A stretch of DNA of 64,000 nucleotides from Gongronella butleri (taxonomy: Eukaryota; Mucoromycota; Mucoromycetes; Mucorales; Cunninghamellaceae), in the NCBI GenBank assembly GCA_025201375.1, contig JAIWZP010000006.1:744001-808000 (forward strand), given 5' to 3'. The stretch's first letter is position 1, and every line of letters begins with the position of its first letter. Positions 53,901 to 64,000 of the stretch are shown here, piece after piece. The notes beneath the pieces are model-generated. The model made no database searches and had not been told where the DNA came from. It saw only the letters and a program-made list of their open reading frames with translations. The position numbers were made by a program, and so were the translations under genes.

Positions 53901-54136
53901 TTTTCGCCGCGCGCCGCCGCCTGCACGTCCAACACCACCTTGATAAGCATGGGCGACGCGCCTTGGCAAGAGGCGTCCAGACGCAGCCACGTTTGCTGCG
54001 TCGTGCTGTCGTCCTCGTGGTTGCCCTTCACAAGACGGTACCCAAGCAGCTGATAAAACTTGAGACTCACGTCGTACTTGAGCTGCGACGTGCACGCAAT
54101 GGTCACGTGGGATAAGCCAACAATGTTGCTTGCCAT
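50947..54136 (-). CDS. ATP-dependent 6-phosphofructokinase, fungal two-domain form
   Basis: Five exons on the minus strand (54136-53641, 53530-53447, 53250-52801, 52727-52206, 52145-50947) join in phase to 916 residues. The enzyme phosphorylates fructose 6-phosphate in glycolysis. Residues 1-145 are the glyoxalase-like N-terminal domain found only in fungal PFKs ([20 protein letters not shown]). The catalytic half follows with [32 protein letters not shown], the active-site [31 protein letters not shown] and [14 protein letters not shown]. The regulatory half has [40 protein letters not shown] and [20 protein letters not shown]. The N-half retains the catalytic Asp of the S-I-D-N-D motif, and the second half has the expected S-N-N-V, as in an allosteric domain. 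Fungi often have alpha and beta chains; which one this is cannot be told here. Confidence 0.97.
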
Positions 54137-55949
54137 GCTATCAAAACAGAATGCAAAGAAAAGAAAGAAAAGCGAAAAAAAAAAGTTGCAAGGGTGACGT
54201 GAAAAAAAAAAAAGAAAAAAGAAGAAGAAAAAAAATATAAAAGGACCCAAAAAATCTTATCTCAAAGGTATCAGATACAGCGCTTTCCCGCAGCTGAGTT
54301 TCAAGCGATGAGGTCACCGCATGATTTCGGACCCACAATGCAGGGGGGTTTGGCCCACTCTTGGGCCGATCAGCCTTTGAACACGCGCTTGCCCGTGCCA
54401 AATCGCAGCTGGTCGACCTGATCGACACGCCAACTTCAAGAGAGGAGCCACAAATGACTAAACTGAATCGCTAGTCGGCGCGCAACATGGTATAAAAAGA
54501 TGGATGGGCTTTCCGGGCCAATCTATTGGTTTTTTGCGCGTCAACTACTGTATCCCTTCTAGCCTCTTTTTCTCTTTTTCTCTCTTTTTTTTTCGCAACA
54601 AAGGGCATCTTTGCGTGCCGCAGAGCTGTGCTAATAACCAGAAGATGATTCATATTATACCACAGTGAGGCGCTACATTAAAACAGCATGCTACTGTATT
54701 CACGTATTCAGGAATTCAGCTAATGCCGCCCACCAGCATATCGTCGCGCAAGTCGCCTCAGGTGAATCAGCGGCCAAAAGCGGCAAAAGCGGCAAAAGTG
54801 CTTGTGTTTTCGAGAATTCGCGAGATTTCGGCGACTTGGTATGGTATGCAATGATTTTCAGAACTCGTATCTCGTATCATAACATAATAATACCGGTATT
54901 TTCGATTTTGATTTACTGTAATAAACATGCTGGCTCGACTCTGCCTGCCAGTCCATATTACATGAAGTCTCACAATACCGTATGATATTGCGCTTCTGCA
55001 AGCGTCAAAAAAAAAATCAGTCAGCATCTCAGCAACCAGCAAATGCCCGAGAAAATACAAAAAGCACGACTTTCAACCGTGCGTCTTGGCCTCTTGCACA
55101 CAAATAAAGCATTTGATTATTCCTCCATGTTACAGTATACGTAATCTCATTCAGTGGACACTGGACACGTGGACAGAAATTGATGCGTGCTATCATTCCA
55201 ATGCCTGAAGGCTGAAGCATCGCACTATGATACAGTATCATACAGTAGATTGCACAAAAACATACAAATTTACCTTTTACAGTACAGTAAACCCCAACAA
55301 AGAGCGTGCGTGTTTTTTCAGATTTTGCCGGCCTGCTGCTGTGCCTCCAGAAATTTTTTTACAGCGCACTTGCCCGCCAATGAAAAATGCGCCACAGCTT
55401 AAACTACAGTACGGTCCGATGCTCAAGACGTCGGACCCGCCCGATTTTTTTGACCCGGAAAATGACAAAAACCTCACGTTTGTACTATTTTGCATTCATC
55501 TCACCATCTGCATGGTCGACCCCGCTCAAAAATAGCCGCATCGAATTCAGCGCAAAATTTGCAACAAAAAAGCTTAAACCCGCAAAGCGTTACAACCACT
55601 TTTGAAAAATTCAGGGGTCACTCAGGGGTCACACATTTCAATCTCAGAAAATGCTAAATTTGGAAAATTTCGAACTCCGAGTGATCAATGCATCCCAAAC
55701 AGGTAACCGCGACAATTTGCTATTGGCAGACAAAATGCCAGGTTGCCCTAACGTACCGGTAGGAAGAAAAATGTCCAAAGGGTGACGCATGAGCGGCGAT
55801 CGACTGAGAAAAGTGCCTTACTTTGGCCAAGATTTTTTTTGCAAAAATTTATGCTTTGACACTTCCAAATTTAGGTGCGTAAATCGCATGGAATTTTTTT
55901 TCTGCAGGTTTTTGTGCGCTGTAGAGTGGGCTGCAAGTTGACGAAATGA
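54137..55949. other. gene-free stretch with many TACTGTA/TACAGTA motifs and repeat B copy 2
   Basis: No gene is seen. Between 54,690 and 55,430 the heptamers TACTGTA, TACAGTA and near variants occur repeatedly (for example 54,691, 54,915, 55,132, 55,230-55,245, 55,275-55,290 and 55,407), far more than elsewhere in the window. Similar words appear near 56,540-56,645 and 58,652. 55,085-55,215 is the second copy of repeat family B. 55,600-55,940 shows nothing I can name. Confidence 0.5.
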
Positions 55950-58560
55950 CCGATGCAAAAAGTTAAAACCCAAGCTAGCGCCCTGCAAGTCATCCCATTA
56001 GATGCTTTGCCCCCCTATTTTTTATTAAATCTGAAATAAAAATTGAGGATTGACTAGACAGTTGTCGAGCAAATCGTCATTGAATTTTTTGTTGAAAAAG
56101 TGTATTTCTTCCGCCAGTTTTGATCAGATCGCCGTGAAACTTGTTTCATTCGGTGGAGATTCAGCAGCAGCATTTGACACGTTAAAAACATCGTTGGTTA
56201 TTTTTCCAGCTGTCGAGAAAAGCAAGTTTGAAAATTGATCCAATGTTTGATCGACTTTTACAAGCAGGCAACGTTCATCCATCGGCCAACCAAACAATCA
56301 GGAAATGACACCCGAGTGCGTCTCTTTCGATTGGTGCCATTTCACCGCGATCCACAACAATATATTTTGAGAGACTCGTGCCGGATTTGTGGAAACGTTA
56401 GAATTTTGAATTCATCTGCACAATAATGACTCGGTCGACTCCTGGTTTGAACGGTTTTTCTTCAAGGAATCGCGTCGGTGGTAAAACATTATGTGTAGAT
56501 AGATTTTGGGCCACGCAACCATGATGTTTTGTGACATTTACTGTAATTCTGCATTTGTACTGTAAAAATAATGTCAAGATTTCGAATTCATCTGCAAAAC
56601 GATCCAGTCAATCTTGGGGTTTCATATTGTATTGAATACAGTAGTAAGGCGCGGCGAAATAATAGTCAAAGGGCAAAGATTGGGAGGCAATCGATTCATG
56701 ATTTGTGTTGATCATCCATGGATTTGTGCCAATTCTTGAAAACGGCGCATGCCACGAAAACGGCCCGATCAACATCTGGTTTTTTAATTTTTCTTTCAAA
56801 GAGAGACGCTGAAAAAGCCAAGTGGCAAAGTTTGGCGATGATCGAATCACGATTTTACCGCGAAATGAATTTACAAAAACGCGCTACAGCCAATTTTTCA
56901 GCAATGCCGTGCTTCCCGACAAACCACATGATTGACCTTTGGATTTTTATTTTTTTCTAAGAAGAGAGGAGCAACGTCCACTACATGTAAAAGTTTCGTG
57001 GAGCTGCGATGAGTCCTTGGTGACGAAATCTTTTTTTTTTCAAGTTTAGAAAAAAAAAGGTGGGTCAGGTCAAAATGCATCTGGAGGGTCCCCAGATTTG
57101 AGAGGCTCAGGTCTCTCAAATCCGTTTGGCAACCTACACGTTGGACATCTGAGAGTCACATCATTTGGTGCATTGACCCCTTCTTTCTAAGCAAATGTGC
57201 AATAAAAATCGGGGGTCGATCAAGCTGTATGTTTTCGAGGAACGGGCAATCAAAGCCAAATAATTTTAAAAATAAAATTTCTGCATCACTTTTGGTCGTA
57301 CGCTGGTGAAACTGGGTTCATCCTACAAAGAATCGAATTCTGCATTTATTGTCACAGCAGCACACCATCCTTTGTCTTGTCCACTGCCGAGAAAATCGAA
57401 GCTGAAATGTTTGATTGGGCGTTGCAAGCGTACAAATGTTGCGCATCGGCGTTGCCGGGCACGGATAAAATGACCCCCTTATGCGTGTACGTATCAGAGT
57501 GCATTATACTTCAAGCCCCTTTCCACCTGCAAGTTTTCAGCTTGATTGAATTGCAACTTGACGCGCTGGGACCAAAATTGTGAATTTACGTGAAAATTGT
57601 CGATTTCTTGTCAACGGTCAGATTGACCTCCGGTTTTTATTTTTGTTCTGAAAAGAGAAAGGTCGAGATACCTAAATGACCTAGTTTCATGGAGCTGAGA
57701 GTGTTCGATGGCGCGTCCTGTCGGTTGACAAAAATGACAATTTTTCACCGATTTCCCAAGGGGTAGAGTCATGGATTTGAAAATGATGCTGTGCAACTCC
57801 TCAGATCGCGGCGCCGTTTAATCACATGGTAGAGTGCATCTTTTCTATAATAAAAATGCAATAAAACCCACGGGTTCATTGGTCAATTCTGGCGCAAAAT
57901 GCAATCTGCGTCGTTTCTGGGCTCATTTTCACCGCAAGGCTATCTCGGCGAATATAGGCCATAGTGCCCTGAAAGTGGTATCATCAGAAAGGGCATGACC
58001 TGTTGTTTATGTACACTTCCGTGATCGATGGAAAAAACTAGTTTCGGCAGCATGGGCACGAAGCAAAAAAATGGGTCTTTTGGGATCCATTTTTGACGCG
58101 TGATCATTCGCATCGCATCCGTGGTACGCGCTCCTTGCCCGCACGAAATAATGTGCCTGACGCGACTATAGCTGATGAATGCGTCAGTACGACGCTGTGG
58201 CGCGTTCTCGCGATGGTATTCCCCCGCAAAGTAAAATCTTAAATCGCTCATTGCTCGTCACCCCTGACATGAATCACTCTCACTTTTGACCTTTTTCGTG
58301 GTTTCTCCATGCCTTCTTTCTTGTGGGGACGTTTGGCGCAATTCTGATGACCCCTTTTTCAATTTTGGTTCCCGAGCCATGCTGCGGGCTGTTTTTACAT
58401 TTGGATATGGCACTCTTTTGACGGCTGCAACTTGACGCATCTTGACTCCCACCGGGGGGTTTGAGCTTGCCTTTTCACATTAAGAGGCGTTTCGAGTCGT
58501 GTAATTGTGTGTTTGGCAATCTAATCTTTGAGTCGTCGTTAAAAATCACTGTCTAGCCAA
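55950..58560 (+). repeat. dispersed repeat family A, copy A5 (longest)
   Basis: The longest copy in the window. Its 5' part matches A3 (CAAGCTAGCGC, CATTAGATGCTTTGCCCC, TTTTTTGTTGAAAAAGTG, CCGCGATCCACAACAATAT). Its middle and 3' part match A2 and A1 (AAGGGGTAGAGTCATGGATT, GTGGTATCATCAGAAAG, TTTTTGACGCGTGATCATTC, ATTGCTCGTCA, GTTTCTCCATGCC, TTTGAGCTTGCC). Several open frames of 60-100 codons lie inside but none is shared with other copies or recognisable. The body between about 56,450 and 57,550 is present only here and may be internal sequence lost in the other copies or a nested insertion. Confidence 0.65.
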
Positions 58561-60082
58561 TTCCTCCTGACCAGCTTATCCAGAAGTTTCAAAAATTGAA
58601 CCGGATAACGCTGGACATGGAAATCCACGGTCAGTCAGTATCAAAATTATACTGTAACATAGCTCTGCACATGTGATCGAAAATCAGCGCGAAAAAGGGT
58701 TTGATCAGCAAATTCACCTGAATTTCAACAGAATCGCATCATAAAAAGCAACCGCTGTTGGCTGTATGCCACGCTGATTCGTTGGAATCTGTTGCATGCC
58801 TTGCCAGGTCGCGTCGTTGCCGAATAAACAAACCAAAACAGCAGAATCACCACTTTTGGCTTGGCACGCGCCAGGATCATGCAACAGCTGGATTTTTTTT
58901 TTCAAAAAAGGGCAGCACCACACGCTCCTCATGCTTTGCTTGTTTTTGTTTCTTTTTCGTCTTGTGTCACTTTGATCACCTGTGATCCTTGGCGCGTTTT
59001 GACTTTTGATCTGGAAGCCTCCAGCACATCACCTCCACGTCGTAGCCTTCTTGGGTTCTGATTGCTCTTGCCAACAGGGGCCAAGCCATGCGCACCGTGT
59101 TCTCTCATGATGGCGCGCATGTTTGTTCATAATAAAAACGCGACGCGCAGCCATTGAATCATAACGCGCGCGCATCTTGCTGCGAGGATACCCACACGGT
59201 CCAGTGGCGCATCCCTTTTATTCTGTGGTGATAAAAAAAAGTGGAAACACACAACAATCTCGGGTGATGCAGATGTGGGCGACTGCGGAGGTGGTGTGTG
59301 GCGGGCCTTTTTGTTTTTTTTTCTTGATGCGCAGCAAAGCCAAAGTGGAGATTGGGTGGAGAGGGGATAAGAGCGCGTGTGTGCGCGCTGAAAATGACGA
59401 GCAGGGTCACTTCACACGCGAACCCCACGGCTGTGGGGCACCAAGATTGGCTAGGTGCGCCAAGATGGCGGTGTTTGGCGTCGGTGAGATCATGAAAAAT
59501 TGGGCGCTTTGTGTTCCCAAATAGAAACTTGCCTGTTCCCGCATCGGGTTGCCCCCCTGTGTCACACGAGGCAAAGAGGCGCAGACGACGCGCTACTTTT
59601 TATTTTCCAAAACCAATGTTTTGTCTTTGTTTGTAGTGCCTGGGTGGCGCAGAGAGCGTGTCCATAGCTCTGGAATAGAGTTTGTACTTGCCGGAATAGC
59701 AGCACACGCGTGCATCAAGCGCAAAAGAAGGGGCCGTGCAAGTGTTGATAGCGTGGGTGGCGCAATTCTTTTTTTTTTTTTCCAGGCCAAGCCTCCCTTT
59801 GCCACCATGCATGTCCAAAAAAGGAGACGCGAGTGTGGTACAAAGCAAATCTTGGTCACCATGACAACCATGTCCAAGTAATTGGGCACTGCGGCATGAA
59901 CCAAGACACGGCGGAAGGTCAAAAATTTGGATTCTTTTCTCCCTGCATGTCGCAGTCGCGTCGTGGATTATAAAATCGTGGGTGATTTGTCGCGTCGTCT
60001 TTTTCTTTTTCTTCTTTACTTAGATCTTTATACCCAATTCCCCCGCCCCCTTTTTCTTATATCAAAACATCCAGCTCTTGTC
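58561..60082. other. intergenic, no gene recognised
   Basis: Frames of 60-115 codons occur on both strands, none with a family signature and several formed by translated T or A runs. The last 120 nt before 60,083 are pyrimidine-rich and serve as the leader of the AAA ATPase gene. Confidence 0.4.
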
Positions 60083-62032
60083 ATGCCACTTGCTTTGCAA
60101 AAGTATCGCCCTAAAGTCAATGTGGCTGCGTCCATCGACCGCATTGTCAACATGCTTGAGAAACTGATGGACGAGAAGTTTTGGCACTCGTTGCTTGGTG
60201 ATCGCATCACCAACCTGATGAAGCGCTATTTTGGCAATGATTTTGTCATGATCACGCTCCTAATCTACATTGCGCCCATTCTGCGCACCAATTGGCGCCG
60301 GCTGCTTGACTACATGCTGAATCGCTCGGAACCTGTGCAAAACACGCTGACCGTGGAGATCCACAAGGAGGAAGAGATGTACGACGTGATTGACGAGTAC
60401 ATCAAGGACCACATCGACAATGATGAAGAAAAACTCACCGGCATGGCCAAGTATACCCGCACACACCGCGCCGGCGGTCCCGAGATTGGCATCATTCCAC
60501 GTAAGAAAAAGGACAAAAATAAGTGAAAAAAAAAGAACAATTGGGCTCATTTCTTTTTTTTCCACTCAAAAGATGGCAATGATACCAACGTTCTGTACCA
60601 CAATGGCCGCAAGCTGTTTGTCACATGGCGCCAGACTGGCGACGATAGGCTACCCGAGATTCTAAAGGACACACACATTGAAATTTCCCTGGACGGCGAG
60701 CCTGGTGAGACGGTGGAGGTTGTTCAAGAAATTCTGCAAGAGTGGTCCGACTCGTGCAATGCGCGCGAAGTGGAAGTCGAAGATGAGGTACAAATGGCAC
60801 TTCAGAAAAAGTCTGAGCCACACGCGACATATTTTTTTTCGCATTTTCTAATTTTTTTTCTTTTTTTTAAAAGGTTGTCACCATTAACCACAATGAGTGG
60901 AATGGCACCAATTGGATTTACAAGGGCACCATTGAGCCACGCAGCGTAGACTCGGTGAACTTGGCGCCTGGCGTCAAGGAGGGCCTGATGACCGACATTT
61001 CGCGCTTTTTGTCGCAGAAATCGTGGTTTTTGAAGCGTGGCATTCCATTCCGCCGCGGCATTCTGTTCTATGGTCCGCCCGGCACGGGCAAGTCGTCGAT
61101 CATCCAGGCATTGGCGGGCCATTTGCAGCTGAATCTGGCGACCATGAAGCTGACCGAGGTCGCGAGCGACAGCGAGTTTGGCCGTGGTATTTCCAAGATG
61201 GCTTACAGGTCGATGCTCGTCATTGAGGATATTGACCACTGTCAATTGAAAAAGGTGACCATGTCGTCGGTGCTCAATGCGCTGGACGGTCTAAACAGCA
61301 AGGACGGCGCCAGTATGTGACAAAAAAAAAAAAAAAAAAAAGACGCAGCCGCAATTCTGACAACCCCCCTTTTTTTCTCGATTTTCCGCAGTTGTTGTGA
61401 TGACGTGTAATGATTTGAACAAACTTGAGCCTGCGCTGCTGCGGCCGGGTCGCATTGACATCAAGGTGAAGCTGGATTACGCGGTGCACAGCCAGATGAT
61501 CAGCATGTTCTGGCGCTTCTTCGACCTTGGCAACCAAGAGCTGCACAAGATGAAGCTGGCCGAGGCCGAGGCCAACCAGGAGGCCAAGAAGGTGATGTTT
61601 GCCGATGAATGCGAGGTGATTCCTTCCAACAAGCCCATTTCGCCGCCCATGACGGATGATGACGACGATGATGCGTACATGGAGCGCCGCGCGCATCTGG
61701 AACAGACCCTGAACAAGCTGATGGAGCTGATCCCCGAAAATACAGTGACCACGGCCGAATTGCAAGGCCTGTTCACGGGCATCATCCTGGAAATGGGCCC
61801 CGATTGCGACCATCAGACCCTGATGCAGGCGCTGCTGGACCGCGTCGATGAATTCCTCAAGCAGGCCGAATTTGACCGCCAGCAGGCCGTTGAGCACAAG
61901 AAGCACCTCGAAAAGGAAAAGGAGCGTGAAAAAGAGGAGGCCGATGAGAAAAAGGCCACCCGAAAGAAGAAGAAGGCGCAGCGCGAGGAGTCCGAGAGCG
62001 ACGACGACTTTGGCTTTGGCCTCTTTGATTAA
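60083..62032 (+). CDS. BCS1-like AAA ATPase
   Basis: Four exons (60083-60500, 60573-60787, 60874-61312, 61392-62032) join in phase to 570 residues. A short N-terminus with one hydrophobic segment (FVMITLLIYIAPILR) is followed by a BCS1-N-like region (ISLDGEPGETVEVVQEIL, WNGTNWIYKGTIEPRSVDSV), then one AAA domain. Walker A is YGPPGTGKSSIIQALA, Walker B is MLVIEDIDHC, and the sensor and arginine-finger region is MTCNDLNKLEPALLRPGRID. True mitochondrial Bcs1 translocates the Rieske protein, but fungi also have expanded BCS1-like families of unknown function. The C-terminus here is a long charged coiled tail (EKEREKEEADEKKATRKKKK) ending in DDDFGFGLFD, which favours the expanded group. Confidence 0.85.
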
Positions 62033-62266
62033 ATCATGATTTTTTTTTTTTTATTTTTTGCTCTTTTTTTCCCCTTCATTTGCATCCATCATACCAACAA
62101 AATAATAAAAAGCCCATCCTTTTCTCCATGCAATGCTTCTCCAATTGGCTTGAAACCAATGCAAGTCCTATATAAAGTTTCCCAATGTACCCCGTACTTG
62201 GATGATCAGACGAAATTAAGGTTCCAAAAGACCTGACGGACGGGGCGCGGCGGGGCGACGGGGCCT

Positions 62267-62272
62267 TATAAA
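62267..62272 (+). promoter_or_regulatory. TATA-box-like element of the cytidine deaminase gene
   Basis: TATAAA lies 72 nt before the start codon at 62344, right after a G/C-rich stretch (GGGGCGCGGCGGGGCGACGG) and before a pyrimidine-rich leader. Confidence 0.55.
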
Positions 62273-62343
62273 TGGTCGTGGGATTTTTGCTCCGTCCTGC
62301 ACTTTTTTCCCTCCCCCTTTCTCTCTTTTTTTCTTTTTTTCCT

Positions 62344-63073
62344 ATGACAGAGATCACCGAACAGCAAAAGAAGCAGCTCTTTGAAGACGCCTTGGAGGGT
62401 AAAATAGTCATTTTATATAGAAAAGAGTGCGTTTCTTACGCGTCTTTTTGCTTTTTTATGATAGCGCGCAACCGAGCATATTGTCCCTATTCCAAGTTTC
62501 GCGTGGGTGCTGCCCTGTTGACGGAGGACGGTATCTATTACAAAGGTAAGGGCGTGCAATTGACCATTGGGCGGCGAAAACAGGGGAAATAACAGTGTTT
62601 TTGCCATTTTGCTAGGCTGCAACATTGAGAATGCCTCCTATGGTAAGGATTAGAAGCAGCAACACGAGTGCAGGCAGTGATAAAAGCAGCTGACCCCATT
62701 TGCTTTCGCTTGCTGACTCGCAGGTGGTGCCATTTGCGCCGAGCGCACTGCGTATTGCAAGGCCATTGTAAGTCGACAGCGAAGCCAGCGCCATTGGACG
62801 CCACTCATCGTGACTTTTTTCTTTTTTCTTTTTTCTTTTTGTTTCTGGAAGAGTGAGGGCCACTACAAGTACATTGGGCTTGCGGTGTCGTCGGATCAGG
62901 AGGATTTTGTGTCCCCCTGCGGCATTTGCCGCCAATTCATCTCGGAGTTTGGCCCTGCATCGTTGCCCGTCTATTTGGTCAACAAGGATGGCAAGGTTAA
63001 GGAGACCACGCTGGGCGAGCTGCTGCCCATGTCCTTTGCGCTAGAACAAGGGCAAAAATTTCTGATGAAATAA
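62344..63073 (+). CDS. CDD1: cytidine deaminase (homotetrameric type)
   Basis: Five small exons (62344-62398, 62465-62545, 62616-62642, 62724-62767, 62852-63073) join in phase to 142 residues, the usual size. The enzyme deaminates cytidine and deoxycytidine to uridine in pyrimidine salvage. Substrate-binding YCPYSKFRVGAALL, the NIENASYGGAICAERTA segment with the first zinc Cys and the catalytic Glu (C-A-E), and PCGICRQ with the other two zinc cysteines are all present. Exon 3 is only 27 nt long. Every intron except the last starts with a standard GTAA donor and falls inside or beside an active-site motif; the last acceptor is GGAAG. Confidence 0.95.
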
Positions 63074-63220
63074 TAAAAAACAGGGAATAGCCATTTAATA
63101 ATCGGGATATCATGATAGTCACTACAAAGGGCGGAGGGCGTGTGCGACGGAGTGGAGATAAGCGACGCGCCAAAAAAGAAGAGGGGCCATGGATTTCACC
63201 AAAAGGCGGCAAAAAGAGGC

Positions 63221-63966
63221 TCATTTCATCACACCTGCCGATCCGGCCATCATGAATCGCGTCAGCAAGGCCGTGAGGATGTCACGACGCTGATCAGCCG
63301 CAAGACGATTGAATGCTGTGTACACAGAGACACCTGTGAAGCGTAAAAAAATAAAAAGGAGGGATGATGCATGAGTTTGGGTTATTTTCGCTGTCATGCA
63401 CGCCATGATGTCATGCGCCTCCCATGGCACAAATCTTGCCTTTGTTGTCTCGGATGCGGCCCAGCGTGCTGCCCATGACGGCGCCCTGGAGGGAGAAAAG
63501 CAATCAAAAAATGAATAAAAAGTCCATTGGACGCGTCTTTTTTGCCGAAACTTACGACTGCCGCGCCTCCAAGATTGCCGACAATGAACCCAAGCACGGC
63601 GCCGCTGCCACCGCCCAAGATGCGCCACAGGTGACCAGGGCGCTCCACTAAAAAAAAAAAAAAAGCCATTGAGCCCGATTTTGCTTCTTTTTGATCGTAT
63701 TCTTTTACCTTCTGGCTGGAGCAATTCCTCAAACACGTTGCCAAAGACGTTGTGGGCCTCTGTCTCTGTTGCCTGGGGGCGTGCCTTGGCTGGGTCGCCG
63801 TGGCGGTCGCGCACATGGTCGTATTCCTTGCGGCGGTTCTCGTCGCTCAACACATAATAGGCGTCGGCTATGAGCTGGAACCGTTTCGTTGCCTCGGCAC
63901 GCTCCGCAGCTGAAGCGCCGGAGTCCAGGCGGTCGGGATGGTGAACAAGCGCTTGGCGCTTGTATG
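63221..63966 (-). CDS. DnaJ (Hsp40) domain protein, 5' end beyond the window
   Basis: The part inside the window has four exons on the minus strand (63966-63709, 63647-63556, 63485-63440, 63333-63221); the start lies past the right edge, and 63,967-64,000 is the end of an intron. The J-domain is recognised by ALVHHPDRLD (the HPD loop) and IADAYYVLSDENRRKEYDHV. A glycine-rich hydrophobic segment follows (GGGSGAVLGFIVGNLGGAAV). The end, IRDNKGVSVYTAFNRLAADQ through LLTRFMMAGSAGVMK, is typical of fungal proteins with a J-domain plus a short conserved C-terminal helix. The third intron begins with GCAAGA, so it is of the GC-AG type; without it the frame would hit a stop eight codons later and lose the conserved end. 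DnaJ proteins stimulate Hsp70 ATPase; the glycine-rich helix may contact membrane. Confidence 0.85.
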
Positions 63967-64000
63967 CTAATAAAACGCAAGACGAGCCGTGAGAAGCGGC

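Noticed and set aside
55950..58560. Repeat A as a retrotransposon or Helitron
   Set aside because: No reverse transcriptase, Rep/helicase or integrase motif could be seen in any copy, and ends are not defined.
63440..63485. DnaJ protein ending at the TGA after KICAMGGA
   Set aside because: A GC-AG intron at GCAAGA restores the conserved C-terminal segment in frame, so the stop is intronic.
1..64000. CRISPR array, rRNA or tRNA genes
   Set aside because: I found no regularly spaced identical repeats and no complete tRNA cloverleaf or rRNA motif.

Overview
The window is nuclear DNA of a fungus, most likely an early-diverging (non-Dikarya) lineage. The fungal signs are a two-domain phosphofructokinase with the fungal glyoxalase-like N-terminus, a SUR2-type sphinganine hydroxylase, fungal YAT/AAP amino-acid permeases and a CBS-PB1 protein with a C-terminal membrane anchor. 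An AP-4-type sigma adaptin, usually missing from Dikarya, and a Fanzor-type nuclease point to an early-diverging group. Genes are compact and rich in introns. Introns are mostly 50-120 nt, with long pure A runs after the donor and long T runs before the acceptor. Several exons are very short (3, 7, 27, 29 and 34 nt). I could not assign a genus.

Layout. 0.7-2.5 kb: mitochondrial EF-P and mitochondrial ribosomal protein uS11 (both minus). 2.8-6.8 kb: CBS-PB1 membrane protein (plus) and PPP4R2/Psy4-like phosphatase subunit (minus). 8.3-13.5 kb: PC-esterase-like type II membrane protein (plus), SPIN90/Dip1/Ldb17-like Arp2/3 activator (minus), SUR2 (plus). 17-22 kb: Cdc4/Fbw7-like F-box/WD40 protein and AP-4 sigma (plus). 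22.4-23.9 kb: Fanzor-like RNA-guided nuclease core (minus) with a decayed zinc-finger N-terminus. 25.3-26.1 kb: degenerate second copy of the AP-4 sigma gene. 26.4-32.9 kb: two amino-acid permease paralogues, tail to tail. 35.4-37.3 kb: a small UIM-like gene and a C2H2 zinc-finger gene related to the Fanzor N-terminus. 37.4-42.4 kb: RNA polymerase III largest subunit. 44-46.9 kb: MLH3-like MutL protein. 47.5-48.9 kb: AVT-like amino-acid transporter. 50.9-54.1 kb: phosphofructokinase. 60-62 kb: BCS1-like AAA ATPase. 62.3-63.1 kb: cytidine deaminase. 63.2 kb to the edge: DnaJ protein, cut by the window end.

Gene-poor stretches (13.5-17, 33-34.8, 42.4-44, 49.4-50.9 and 54.2-60 kb) hold diverged dispersed repeats. 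The main family has at least five copies here in both orientations, and I see no recognisable transposase or reverse transcriptase in it.

The genes are mostly unrelated housekeeping functions and do not form a pathway cluster. The unusual part is 20.7-26.1 kb with 35.9-37.3 kb: a Fanzor core with all recognisable catalytic and zinc residues, a broken N-terminal C2H2 array whose closest visible relative is a free-standing zinc-finger gene 13 kb away, an AT-rich insert at its 5' side, and a local duplication of the adaptin gene on its far side. The second unusual item is a conserved series of microexons (7 nt, then 3 nt) in both permease paralogues.
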